Assembly (NCBI GenBank): GCA_022577435.1
Contig: JAKOON010000017.1
Location: forward strand, 372,001-436,000
DNA: 64,000 nucleotides
Origin: Embiotoca jacksoni
Taxonomy: Eukaryota > Chordata > Actinopteri > Embiotocidae
Direction of reading: 5' to 3'
Below, piece by piece: positions 11,801-22,529 of the stretch. The position numbers and the translations under genes were made by a program. Position 1 is the stretch's first letter, and every line of letters starts with the position of its first letter. A model generated the notes under the pieces. It made no database searches. It had not been told where the DNA came from and worked only from the letters and a program-made list of their open reading frames with translations.

Positions 11801-14601
11801 AGAATACTCTCAGAGATGATGCTCAGGACTTTATATATATATATATACAGAGGCATCAGCATCTGACAGCTGTCATCATAGTCATCTTTACTAAAAACAA
11901 ATCCTTCACTTGTCCCTCTGTTCGTCCTCCATTCAGGACTACTTGCTGTGGAACCGCCTCGGGGCCACACTGGCCAACGGGGACCGGAGTCAGGAGGCGG
12001 TGGAAGCTTACACAAGAGCCCTGGAGCTGCAGCCGGGATTCATCAGGTCCCGCTACAACCTGGGGATCAGCTGTATTAACCTAGGGGCACACAGGTGAGT
12101 GACCTCGGGCTGCAGGAGAGCAAGCTGCTCTTGTCTGATGCAGTGCTACTTAGTGTAGCACCCAAAAGGAAAGGTCAAGAAGTTCAACAAGAGAAGGGGG
12201 ACCGTGTACAGAGTTTAATATTTGGAATCAAGACGCTCTGACCTGATCTGGCCTCATTATGTATTACGAAGAAAAGTATCACATCTTTGCACTGAAGGCT
12301 GCAAAAACACTTGCTTGAAAAGTGACATAAACACTTTAGCGAGTATTAAACTTTCGGTTGGTTAAATTTCTGTAAATCGACTCATCATTGCAGCTCTAAT
12401 TGAATTCACAAAATGTGTGACTTGGAGCACGCAATCTCTTGAATTATTTATCTGGTGTGGTGAGCAGATTTCTATCCATATGAATTCATCCCAGTCGTAG
12501 TGATATTTCCCAAATACCATAATGGGAGCAATCCTGATGCACCTGGCAGACAACATCCAAAAGGCAATGCGATTCTCGCCAACATCAAAAACCCTTCACA
12601 TTTCAGCGATGCAAAAGTGCACACGGGGATTCAAAGCTGCAGGAATGTGAAGCAAGCCGAGACCGGGATGTGGTCAGGTCCGGCGGCCGCAGCAACCAAG
12701 CACACAGCAACTTAGCAAAACACATCATGAGAAGTTATCAAAACAAAGCAAAGCACCGACCCTGGAGAAGAGAAGCAGGGGGAGAGTTATTGATCATCAT
12801 GGAAGAGTTGAGACAGCAAAGACGACGAGGAGGGAAATCTTCAGGGATGAAATGACGGTCAAGGCTAACGACTGACGTGACTAACTTTAAGTTGTTCCTT
12901 CACAAACTGTACTGAAGCACATGATGGACCGCTAGCTGCTACACTAGTTTATAGTTCATAAAGACCCATTAACGCCACAGCTGTGGCATTCAGTAGATGG
13001 TTTATTATTTATTAAAGGAGCAGGTACAGTAATAAGTGGCTCAGGTGTTACTGTGGATTAGATTTAGACTGATTATTGGAATTGGTTAGATAGCCTATTA
13101 TAGTTCTCAGGCTGTGTTAGGTGCAGTGTGGGGGACAAAAAAAAATGTAGGTTACCAAATAAATAAATACGTTTTTGGTAATTAAAAACGACATAATTGA
13201 ATTAATATCTTGAATTTATATATTTCCATGTGTCAACTTCTATTCAGGCTGTGTTTGTATTTCTACATTTATTTATTTATGTGTTTTTGTGTCCACATGT
13301 TAATTGGGTGGGTGGACCTGAAGTGACTCCCTCTTACATTATTAATAAATAAATGAAGAGATGTGGACATACATAAATAAATGAAGAAGTGTGGCAATAC
13401 ATAAATTAATAAACAAATGAATGAATGAGTAAATAAATGTCAAAGTACAGAAACAGCCTGAATAGGAGTTGATGTATGGAAATGTAATTTCCTAAGATTT
13501 AGTTGTTTATATAGGCTCTGCTGAAGTCATTTTTCATCTTCCATGCTGCACAACTTTACTGCTGCCTTTACAGTATCCATCCATCAATCAATCTAACTTT
13601 ATTTATATAGCACCTTTCACAGGTGTATGCAGCTCAAAGGGCTTCACTGAAGATTGACAGGCTGATAATAAAGCAGACAGGTGTAGACTTCAAAAACAAC
13701 ACAAACAGAAAAAAAAACAATAAAAAATATGTGAAAACTATGTAAGACCAATGCAGGCAATAAAATAGAGATGATAAAAGTATCATGAAAAAGTAACAGA
13801 TATGGAACAAACCAGGGGTTATTATTTAAAGAGTTGACTTACTCTAATTTAAAGTATAAAACGTTCAAACATCCTCACTGGTGGTATTTAGCCATGCATT
13901 TTGTCTCAGATTTCTGCTTTCATTGCAGTACAATGGGGGGGGGAATCCAATTTTGGTTGATTAGTCTGAGCTTAGTCTAATGGTAGAGTTCTGTTTGTAT
14001 TTATGAGATCGCCAAAGAAATAACAATTATGATGTGTTTTATTTGTCCCACCCAAACATGTACCAAAAGCTAGAGAGATAGAGAGGAAGATGAACTCCAT
14101 GTAGACCTTGCAGGGTCACATCAGAACGTGGCACCTTAAAATTCATCTTTGCAAAACAGTGTTGCAAGCTCCATGACTACTCCGCTGGAGTAGTTGGTGT
14201 ACTGCTATGCCTGGAAAGATAACACTTAACACACTGGGAACATTAAAGTGGCAGTCACGTTCGCCGTTTAAGCTGGCTGGCTTGCAAATTAGCTCGGGCA
14301 TTATTCAAGACACTTCTTCAGAGTCCTCACGTAACTGTCGTTGAGTCATGCATCTTCACCCTTTAAGCAAATTAACAGCATTTCTTGTTGCTTCCCCAGA
14401 GAGGCGGCCAGTAACTTCCTGACAGCCTTAAGTCTTCAGAGGAAAAGTCGGAGTCGCCAGCAGAACCACGAGGTGATGTCTGGGAACATCTGGGCTGCTT
14501 TAAGGATAGCTTTATCCATGATGGACCAGCCTGAACTCTTCCAGGCTGCAAACATTGGCGACCTGGATCAACTCATGCGGGCCTTCAACTTAGACATTTG
14601 A
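1891..14601 (+). CDS. pex5l: PEX5-like protein (PEX5L/TRIP8b), C-terminal TPR part; 5' exons outside window
   Basis: Six exons are visible: 1891-2034, 3525-3595, 6547-6765, 8844-9009, 11937-12094 and 14400-14601 (TGA at 14599-14601). Joined they read 319 residues in one frame with AG/GT borders throughout. The protein starts within the segment GYYFHTDNPYKD and ends MRAFNLDI, tracking vertebrate PEX5L through its TPR array, for example DPDLQTGLGVLYNLSGEF, YNLGISCINLGAHR and GNIWAALRIALSMMDQPEL. Known for the family: a neuronal paralogue of the peroxisomal PTS1 receptor PEX5, whose TPR domain binds C-terminal tripeptides and which in mammals regulates trafficking and gating of HCN channels. The linker of exon 3 (HRLKGKTHLMGSPNSQRRMS) matches PEX5L rather than PEX5. 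The upstream exon carrying the WxxxF-type region is not found between 1 and 1890, so the gene runs off the left edge. Teleosts may keep two co-orthologues, so the a/b suffix cannot be set from this sequence. Confidence 0.95.
3019..3090. repeat. Common teleost interspersed repeat fragment (catccatccatt... family)
   Basis: The phrase catccatccattatctat, then gggtcgcggggg and ctggagcctatcccagctga, is the very abundant teleost repeat fragment. It is only about 70 bp, in a pex5l intron. Confidence 0.7.
3525..3595 (+). CDS. pex5l: pex5l exon (visible exon 2)
   Basis: This exon has 71 nt, acceptor ccctgcag, donor CAGAG|gtaatg, and leaves 2 nt of an Arg codon. It encodes AWQVLGTTQAENENEQAAI and the residues after it. 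Confidence 0.93.
3596..6546 (+). other. pex5l intron with CpG-rich promoter-like island
   Basis: A 2.95-kb intron. Around 4621-4690 it has a diverged repeat-like stretch (agaatagaattagaattt). From about 4980 to 5240 it becomes CpG-rich and contains a TATA element, a CRE half-site and a GC box, annotated separately. The rest is AT-rich without recognisable content. Confidence 0.6.
5046..5235 (-). promoter_or_regulatory. Candidate TATA/CRE/GC-box promoter, antisense within pex5l intron
   Basis: Read on the minus strand, a GC box (ggcggggc, 5226-5233) is followed by a CRE-like gtacgtca (5201-5208), then ttatataa (5172-5179). The predicted start is about 30 nt further on, near 5145, in CpG-rich sequence, and a possible first-exon donor (cagag|gtaac) puts an exon end at 5046. 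On the plus strand the TATA reading (TATATAAA, 5173-5180) is also good, so the island may be bidirectional. No protein-coding exon was identified for either direction. A solo LTR is an alternative explanation. This is inference from motif order only. Confidence 0.35.
6547..6765 (+). CDS. pex5l: pex5l exon (visible exon 3)
   Basis: This exon has 219 nt and opens with the G that completes the Arg codon (R)CLELHPNN. It covers a TPR helix pair plus the basic linker with RRMS. The donor is GAAGG|gtagag; an in-frame stop follows immediately, so splicing is required. Confidence 0.92.
6766..8843 (+). other. pex5l intron with decayed repeat and terminal TG tract
   Basis: AT-rich intron. The stretch 7160-7240 (gatcaattagtctgctgatt) resembles a dispersed teleost repeat, a poly-A run lies at 7549-7563, and the intron ends in the long (TG)n tract. 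No other content is recognised. Confidence 0.5.
8745..8837 (+). repeat. (TG)46 microsatellite at a splice acceptor
   Basis: An uninterrupted TG dinucleotide tract of 93 nt. It is followed by ccatag and the pex5l exon at 8844. Cys-Val open frames that run through it are artefacts of the repeat. Confidence 0.98.
8844..9009 (+). CDS. pex5l: pex5l exon (visible exon 4), acceptor next to (TG)n
   Basis: This exon has 166 nt, acceptor tccatag and donor CCCGAG|gtagga. It encodes SLQAEVKELFLEA to ALSVRPE. The acceptor lies 6 nt after a 93-nt TG repeat, which takes the place of a normal polypyrimidine tract. Confidence 0.92.
9010..11936 (+). other. pex5l intron
   Basis: It contains a CpG-rich patch at 9285-9440, a dispersed repeat at about 10130-10710 with two poly-G tracts, a possible conserved non-coding stretch around 11320-11420 and a short TA run at 11831-11847. 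No exon is supported. Confidence 0.5.
10130..10710. repeat. Probable dispersed teleost repeat (tatacagtctatgg family)
   Basis: The phrases gtgacgtcccc, ggcgccatcttgttgg, caatcaaacagacacacc and, at the end, tatatacagtctatgg are typical of a high-copy teleost interspersed repeat that lacks coding capacity. Boundaries are approximate and a G15 run (10313-10327) lies inside. Confidence 0.5.
11937..12094 (+). CDS. pex5l: pex5l exon (visible exon 5)
   Basis: This exon has 158 nt, acceptor attcag and donor CACAG|gtgagt. It encodes DYLLWNRLGATLANGDR to CINLGAH, two very conserved TPR units. Confidence 0.94.
13215..13490. mobile_element. Foldback/MITE-like element
   Basis: The left arm has tgtcaacttctattcaggct (13232-13251) followed by repeated ttta units and tgtccacatg. 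The reverse complement of the right arm (about 13430-13490) has catcaactcctattcaggct with the same order of ttta units and tgtccacat. The arms are roughly 100 bp each with a short loop. No open reading frame is present. Confidence 0.55.
13575..13650. repeat. Teleost retroposon-tail-like repeat
   Basis: The phrase actttatttatatagcacc followed by tttcacaggtg and ctcaaagggcttcac is a frequent interspersed repeat fragment in fish genomes. The parent element is not assigned. Confidence 0.55.
14400..14601 (+). CDS. pex5l: pex5l terminal coding exon
   Basis: Acceptor ttccccag follows a good pyrimidine tract. The exon encodes (R)EAASNFLTALSLQRKSRS through MRAFNLDI and stops at TGA 14599-14601. Confidence 0.95.
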
Positions 14602-17229
14602 TGAACAGGAGGCAGTCACGACAGCAACTCCTCCCTTCTCTCACGCTCTGATTTCTACCCAACAGCCAAAAGCCCAAAGTGCACACGTCAGAACGGACTG
14701 ACGTATGTTCGAGACAATAGTGTGTGTTTTTTATGCACGTCAAAATTAACTACAGTTGTCAAAGCTGTTATATTTTTTGCCCAAGTACCTTGGAGCAGTT
14801 CATGGGGACAGGGTCTTCCAAGGGGTTTGAAGTGACTGCTTTGTGATGGATTGCACTGCAATTTGTGATTTCCCTGAAGACCACAAGGACGGGCAAAGAT
14901 TGTATGAGCAATGCCTTAGAGAACACATCAATTAAAAACTGACTCATCCAGTGGAACAGAGCTGAGCCAGGAGAGACAGGCAGACAGACAGTTGAAAGAG
15001 TCTCACAGAGGAACCCGAACATGCCGTTTGCAGAAGGAAAAATTAGGTTTTGGGAGAAAAACTAAACGTTTGACTCAAAATTGTCTCTCCCTCCTGAAGG
15101 ATGGATTTAGTGACTGCACCATATAACCTGGAGCTCCAGAGTCTGTTCCTGGCTTGTTTCCATCCTCTTTCAATGGAGAATAATGATCCTGCATGAATAA
15201 GCATTTTCAGAAGTGGATTCTTGTGTAAAATTAACATACTTTTAGAACTTTTCCCTTTGCACTTCAGACAAACAGATAACTTCCTCAATCCAAGTGGAAT
15301 GTGCAAGCCAGGTTGTAAAGCCTTACACCAATGCATGCGACCAACAATATTTATTTATACAATTTTTATGGCAACACAAAAACACTAAGCCATTTTCAGA
15401 CTGATTTCGATTTCTTAAAATAACTGCTGTCTTCTGAACTTGAAAGCTTTCTGAGCCATTCATTTTTGTTTTGTTGGGTGGTTGGTTTTTGTTTTTGTTT
15501 TGTTTTGTTTTGTTTTGGCTCCAAGCTTCTCTCTGTTCCCTTTATGCTGACTGGTTAGAGAAAAACACACAAAAGCTGGGCAACATCGATCTGTCAAACC
15601 TTCATTAGTGTTCTCAAACTTTCTCAATAAGAAACTATTGCTGCTGCCGGTCTAAAAATATCTCTTTCAACTTTTTCCGCTAACTTCTGGGATGACTTTA
15701 GAAGCCCTAACAATTGATGGACACAACATACCCAAATTTTTATTTTTGCTGACTGTATTCATTTCAGTGCAGAATAATAGCATTACAGGTAAAAGATGTG
15801 TAGTGGCAAGCCAAGAGCCAAGACAGCAGCTCGGGGTATTTCCTAATGCAGTCATTTGTATCTTTGATGTGCCTCCACAGGCAGCAAAGCTCATACGTTT
15901 AATTAAATCAGTTTGCCTCAGCCATCATGCATGATTTAAATATTTATGTAAGCTTTGGCAGGGTGCCACACACATTTGAAGAGCGTCATTTGTTTGTTTT
16001 ACCACCTGCAAACTTCAATTGACATCACAATAATTTAAAACAGGAGATCATTATGCATCCACAGAACATATAATTGTATGAAATGCAGCGATTCTCCTCC
16101 TCCAGATAAAACTTTTGCAGCACAGAGCGAAGCAAACCTTTCTATTTCACATACTTTTTAGCTGACAGCTTCACTTGCGTCACTGTTGCGAGTTTGAAAG
16201 TCACTGTGTGAAGTGCGTGTTCCTTGCCTTGCAACAGAGTAAATGATAGATAATCTGCTGTACTGTATAGCTCAGCACACTTTGGTGTTTATCAGGTGTG
16301 TCCACAGCCTGGGCGCGCTGTAGAAAGTGTTTTTTATAGTCAGCTCCTATGCAAAAGGTCATGTTTTATGTTGCCATTGTAAATTTTCAGTGTGTCTCCG
16401 TCTGCCTCAGTGGACCAAAGGGAAGTGTGTATTCTGTGTTTTGAAAGACCACTATCAGGGAGAACCAGAGACCAGTACGAGAGCCATTCATCTTCCAAAC
16501 TGCTCGGATGTCACGGTCTGTAGAAGAAGTATCTCATCAGGAAACTGGCAGAGAACAAAAACAAATAGTGTTCTTCAAGAGAGAGAAACGTGGTGGTTGT
16601 GATTCTGAAAAAAATAGAAAACTGATCAACACACAAACAAACACCATCCACCTAAAGTGTAGCCTTCATGTTTTATAACTGTCTGGTGTGGCGATGTGTC
16701 TTTGACCTCAGTTGCACCGACTAAATCCATTGCCGTGCATCAATTTTTGCTTCAGTTGTGTGCACTTGTTCTGCCCTTTGAGAAGAAAACTCAAGTGTAC
16801 AAAACTGTGAGTGTCGTCAAACCGCTGGCGCTGGGACTTCACATAACAAATAAGATTAGATTTCAGGCTGAAAAAGACGAGCGCATACTGCAGCCAGATA
16901 CTTAAAAAGATGTTGGCACAGCATCTATGTGGCCAACCATGATGTTTAATAGATCAAGGAGGCAGAGGAGCCCAGTAAGACACAGCACATATGTGCATGC
17001 CACAAACAATCTGCATCGGAGGGGGGCTGACAGTGGACTGTACAATGGCAAAGACAATGAGGGCAAAGTGGAGGTGGATGCACAGATTTATTCCCCCTGT
17101 GAGAGACTGGATGATGATAAAAGGAGACTTTGACAGTGTAGCTTTCTACTGAAAGAAAATGGGGATATCAGCACTTCACGCTATCTGGTTCAGTATTTGA
17201 TTAAACCAGTGAGTTAGGATAGCCACACT

Positions 17230-17490
17230 TTTAGCATTTCTCTGTAAATGGTAAATGTTGGTCCTTTCTTCACCCCGACTGAAAATATGTCAACACATCC
17301 ACTGAACAGGCTGACGTGAAATTTGCTTCAGACACACATGTCCCCCAAAAATATAAAGCTAATGGCATTATATTTGCTCATTATTAGCATGTCAGCATTG
17401 TCATTGTGTGCATGCCAGCAAGTTAACATTAGCATTCAGCTTAAAGTACCATGTACAGGCTTAAAGTCAGCTGTGTGGCTCTAGACTGTC
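17230..17490. repeat. Decayed teleost interspersed repeat in pex5l 3' UTR
   Basis: The run attagcatgtcagcattg, then ttaacattagcattcagctt and aaagtaccatgtacagg follows the wording of a common fish repeat with gctaacatgctaac and agctcaaagcacc units. Edges are uncertain. Confidence 0.5.
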
Positions 17491-19567
17491 TCGTTTGCAT
17501 CCGTTTCTGACAAGTTCTTGTTTCCGTTTACGTCCACCGCAGTCACTCGTGGTACATGTGCTAATGCCGCCAACTAGAGGCACGCAGGGCCGTCGTGCTA
17601 AATGAGCAGTGTACAATGGGGTGGCCCCTTCTTTCACAGGCAAGGTGGGCCTCCGTCACATTTCTTTCCTCGTAATAGCTCCCCGAGAGATTGTTGAGAG
17701 ACGCGGGAGTTATTCTTCAGGCCAGTATTTCTCCATTTTTAAATATGAACACGTTCTCTGTTCCCCGCGCTCCCAGGTGTCTTCTGTGTCAACAGAACTG
17801 TAGAAAACATGATGTCTGGTAACGTGCGATTTCCAAAATCAACTCTAGTTTTCTTATGAGGTTGTAGGCCTTCGCTTTTTGCATTTCAAGATACTGTAGA
17901 TGTGTTGAAAATGAAAACAACTTATTTTTGTAAAGAAACCTTAAATTGCTGGCTTCAAATCTAAACCTCTAAATGTGTACATTATTCTGTAGTGCATTGA
18001 GATAGGATGCCTGGTGACAGTTTTCTTTTTGTAGAACCTACTATACCTTCTCAGGTGAACTGACCTTGCTTAACGCATGCCCCTGAGGAACAGGTTGAGG
18101 CTGATCGCATGTTAGATCCTCTACATTTTTTTATTTTTTTTTTAAATGCTATTTTCATTTGTATGCATGAAATACATTCAAGTGCTTTCTATTTCCCCCA
18201 CTAATGTACAAAAAAGAATTATCATAAAGTTTCCTTGCAATATTTCTACAATGCACTTTTAAAATCTGCAACCTTGACAAAAAGTGATGTATATATTCAG
18301 TATGTATTCTACTCAAAATGCTTTTTCTGGCATAGAATGAGCAAGAGCGCAAGGCTCAAGCAGAGAAACGAGTGTAAAGCCTAACACACTGGATCTCTTC
18401 CAAACATACTGGAGCTCGAATACTAGTACATTGCTACAACTGGCTAATCATAGTTATAATCTGTAGAGATTTAGTAATTCTGATTTCTACAAATTATAAA
18501 CACACTGGTAACCATTGCAATGACCCCAACCTATAAAGCTGTTCAACTACTGTTACACAATTCTTTAGTGTTGAAATTTCATTATCACTATTTTTCAATG
18601 GACACTTTCATAACCTGCTACTAACTATTCCCAGCTACCTAAGGTTTCAATGTTTGCAAGCATCACTACTTCATGAGTTATGTGATGTCATATAATTGAT
18701 CAATTTAATTACAAAATTAAATAAGGAAAAAGGTCATATTTAATATCACTTTTACACAGCTGTGCTCATAATGCTTTACATGTGGAGACGCAAAGTGTTC
18801 GAAATCATGATTTATTATTCATTTATATATCATTCGCAACTTTGGTTCTGTGATGTTTGTCTGAACTGACAGAAGATTTTCGACAAAAATAAATCTTAAG
18901 CTTAATAAAAAATAGCACTGTCATTTTAAAAACATTATAAAGATCATTTTTATTTGATAGAATACAATTTTAAAAAGGCAATTAAATGGAAAGTGAGGCA
19001 CAAAAAGAAGCAGGATAAGATAACATGTTGTAATAATGAGCTAAATTTTCAAATTAAGTGCATTATTCTAGCTTTATATATTTTTATTATATATTTTGTC
19101 ATTCATGATATTTATATATGTAGATATATTTATTTCATGAGGTCTTTTTCAGGTTTGTGCACTTTGTGTCTCCGTATGTGGAAAGCATTTGTGCTTTGTG
19201 AATGTGCTAATAATAATTAATGTGTTTAGTTCTTATGCATTAAACATTGAGTTCTGAAACTCTATGAAGCATTAATAACATGTTTCGAACAGTTTCGTTG
19301 GTTGGGGCTCATGAAGGTTATCAGTACATGTTCTGTACATTTCTCACTCCTTTAATTCAATGTGTACAAAGATAGTTTGTTCTGGTTTATTTATCAATGC
19401 ATCATGTATGAAGAAAATGATATTTTGATGGATGAATTTAGAAATTATATACTTTATATACAGCCATTATTTATTGAAACTCCTACTATAATGCATATTA
19501 CTCTCCCTGTATAATCACAAGGAAAGCATTAGCACCTTTGGAACGTACAATATGAAATTAATTTTAA

Positions 19568-19573
19568 AATAAA
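19568..19573 (+). terminator. pex5l: pex5l polyadenylation signal AATAAA
   Basis: AATAAA followed within about 30 nt by a GT-rich stretch (cccttgtgtcttc) and a T run. Expected cleavage is near 19590. It lies 95 bp from the usp13 signal on the other strand. Confidence 0.6.
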
Positions 19574-19649
19574 CTGTTGTTATATATTCTACGCCCTTGT
19601 GTCTTCATTTTTTTTCAAAAAGATTCTTGTTCATTATCAAAGAAGCCAA

Positions 19650-22432
19650 GTCTCAACAAAGGTGTCGTTTATTAAATTATCTAATCATAAGTAGACAGTG
19701 CCACTGGGTATACTGTACTGCCATGACTCCATTCACGTACACCTAAGCCATATTTGTATGAACACATACATACAAAAGTCAACTTAAAATAATCCCTTCA
19801 GGAAAACTATGTAATGAGAACTACAGAATTGGCACAAACTTGTTTGCAAAAAGGCAGCAGATTAAAAACAGGTGAATAACCTTTTTGACATTTAGTTAAA
19901 TGAAAAAAGGAGAATAAAACTCACAAAAGTACAATCCAAATGACTAAATGTCAACGTCTAGTGCACATGCTGACAGTGAAAAAGCCTTCTTATGTGACAA
20001 ATTGAACCATTAGATTAACATAGAGAAGAAGAATGGAAGAGACCGAGCTGTAGAGAAAGCTGAAACAACGGGACAGAAATACAAAGACGACCGAATAACC
20101 AGGAGGATGAGAGGAACAAAAGGGGCTGAGAAATAAAATGAACTGCACAGAATATCTGAATACGCTTACGACTAACCATCGTGAGGCAAGACGAAAAGCC
20201 TATCACCTATCCAACGATGATGAGGGGCAGAAACACAACACTTGCATAGAGACTTTTTGTATTCCCCACTGCATAGACATCAAATGCTGCAGCAGTTTAT
20301 CAAGTAAGAATACGAGGTTGGGATTTGATAAAACTGAAGATATGCTCAGGGAAGTTGAGGCACAGTGTTGTTAAAGGGGAGCACTGCAGAAGTATAGACT
20401 TATTCTGTAAAAATGGATATTTATCTGAATGTTTTTTATGTCTACAGCCCTCAAGGAAAGACACTCCTATGACTTTTTCTGAGATCATTGAAAGACATCC
20501 TTAAGAACATTTATATTTCAGCCACTAACTTTCACAGTTTTTGATGTATTTCTTTCATTTCTCTTGAGAAATGCTAGTTTATTATCAGAGGAGTGTCTTC
20601 TCTTTGAATACAAAAGTTAATAAGTCAAAAAAACAACTTCAAATGGAAATATTAAGCTCCGTTTAGGTTTTTTTTTCAGCAGGACTCCCCTTTAAGATAT
20701 GCACCTATTCAGTGCATTACTGAATGAAAGACCTAATATCACCACATGCTCACGTCACCAAAATCAAATTAAGTGTTTGTACCACTGACAAAATGCCTTT
20801 TTTTCAAAGATGCAACAAACAAAACCAGTTTAAGTCCAGTTCCATGTAGTTTTATAAGTCCTCTACTGTAATTAGAAAGAGGATATGAACCTAAATATTG
20901 AGCTGCTGTTGACAGTCAGAGGCTGCCAATTCATGAGCATCTGACAAACAAGCACATATTATCTATGTTAATCCATCCTGTACATTGTGAACAAACAGAG
21001 TAGATACATACAAAGTTGGTGGATCATCCAGCATGAGGTTATGATGATTGAATAGCAAACGGCCAGTTGTACGATCACTGAGTGGTTTCTGAGTATTAAA
21101 GCTGAAGAGATTTAGTTTGCAGTGAGCACCATAAAGTAATACATTCAGCACTGCACCGTGTCGGTGAGCACACGTATGTACATTTCAGATGAGATACAGG
21201 TCACTGTGCAGCTTCTATCATAGAGTAGGTTTGGTTGTAGTGCATATTGCTCTAGACATGAAACACATTAACTGACATGCAAAAAATGTCAACAGGTGGA
21301 GGAGAACATTCTTTGAAGTTTTGGGTCGCAGTCTAAATCTGTCAGAGTGATAAAGGAACCAAACTGAACCAGGTGCTGCTGACTGAAAGTTATGCCAAGT
21401 ATGCAAATATTTTGCCATTTGGACAAAAAATAATGAATAAAAAATAAATAAAGTTCTCTGAGGACTCTTGAATAACTTACATGTACGGTGAAGACTCGAC
21501 AGCCATCTTTGAATAAACATCGGTTTGCTTAAATTAGGCATTGATTAAACGCAGTACTGTGATCTCCTTTTTGAGTAATGGCCCTTCCAAGCATGAACAG
21601 GTTCAGCAGTACTGAAATTCAAATATCACATTCAGATGATTGTGGTTGGTGAACAGAAAGTCCACTTCTCCTGCATGAGGTGCAGCACGTGAACTTGTTT
21701 TAGTCAAAAAGTGCTTTCAGGGAAGGAACTAACACTATCTCGATAACTCAGCAAGTGTATCAGGGTGCAGAAGAAAGTTGCACATGGTTCTTCAAGTAAA
21801 ACTGGGGCAGTATTGAGCCATTATTCAGACAGTAATGCTGCATAATTAACTACAATCGAGTTAACACCTATTTATGGCCTTCCCAGTGTTCTCCTTCATT
21901 CTGAAACTTGCGTACAGTACGCTGGTGATTTCTCTCAGTAAACAACCTTTTCCAGTTTCCACAGGATAAAAAACATTCCTTGTGTTTCAAAATAAAATGC
22001 AAAGCCACCAGCAGCACAGTAATTTCTTGTTTTCTGTTTGCAGTTTCAGAGCATTTCAGGGCTGGCAGCGAAGCACTGCCATTTCAACATACATTTATAA
22101 AATGTACCACTTTGAAAATACGGCACAGTTGCTGAAGGCAGAGAGGAGGAACAATGAGATTTGATATGTGACATTATTTCGCGTACAGAGCACTCCCGGA
22201 GTAGAAAACAGGCGACATGAACACTGAAATTTACATTTAAAGCATGACACAAATGCACAAAGAGCACATTGCTTTCCCTTTCAGACCAGAGTTCCTGGTT
22301 GCTCCTGAATGACATCAAGATAAGGCAAGCAGCTGGTCTGAGAGGTTATTTGAATCATTTCCACTGTGGCTGTTATTACAGTTGTCTGCCAGTCTTCTGG
22401 TTATTTAAAGGTTGCAGGGTGGAGGGGGTAGT
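19650..22432 (-). other. usp13: usp13 3' UTR (inferred, about 2.8 kb)
   Basis: This stretch lies between the usp13 stop codon and its polyadenylation signal. It is AT-rich with short T/A runs. No exon, RNA gene or clear repeat was recognised. Confidence 0.55.
19668..19673 (-). terminator. usp13: usp13 polyadenylation signal AATAAA
   Basis: TTTATT on the + strand reads AATAAA in usp13 sense, in the context gataatttAATAAAcgac. Expected cleavage is near 19650. It is the last such signal before the pex5l 3' end. Confidence 0.5.
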
Positions 22433-22529
22433 TTAACTGCTCGACAGTCGATGGTAAAAGTAGATGTAGCCCAAGTCTTTTGGAGGCCTTTCTGACAAAC
22501 ACACTTTGTGGTCGTTGTAGATCACCCAC
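22433..22529 (-). CDS. usp13: usp13 terminal coding exon 21
   Basis: Residues 828-859, WVIYNDHKVCLSERPPKDLG to YIYFYHRLSSS, stop TAA at 22435-22433. Asn833/Asp834 supply the third catalytic position. Confidence 0.95.

Larger units (their letters stand above)
12095..14399 (+). other. pex5l intron with two repeat elements
   Basis: It holds a foldback element at about 13215-13490 and a dispersed repeat at 13575-13650. Otherwise it is AT-rich without recognisable content. Confidence 0.5.
14602..19595 (+). other. pex5l: pex5l 3' UTR (inferred, about 5 kb)
   Basis: No competing gene lies between the stop at 14601 and the polyadenylation signal at 19568, and mammalian PEX5L also has a multi-kilobase 3' UTR. 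The stretch is AT-rich, with a (TTTTG)n run near 15497-15517, a decayed teleost repeat at about 17230-17490, and earlier possible AATAAA signals near 18889 and 18904 that would give a shorter form. UTR continuity is inferred, not shown. Confidence 0.6.
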
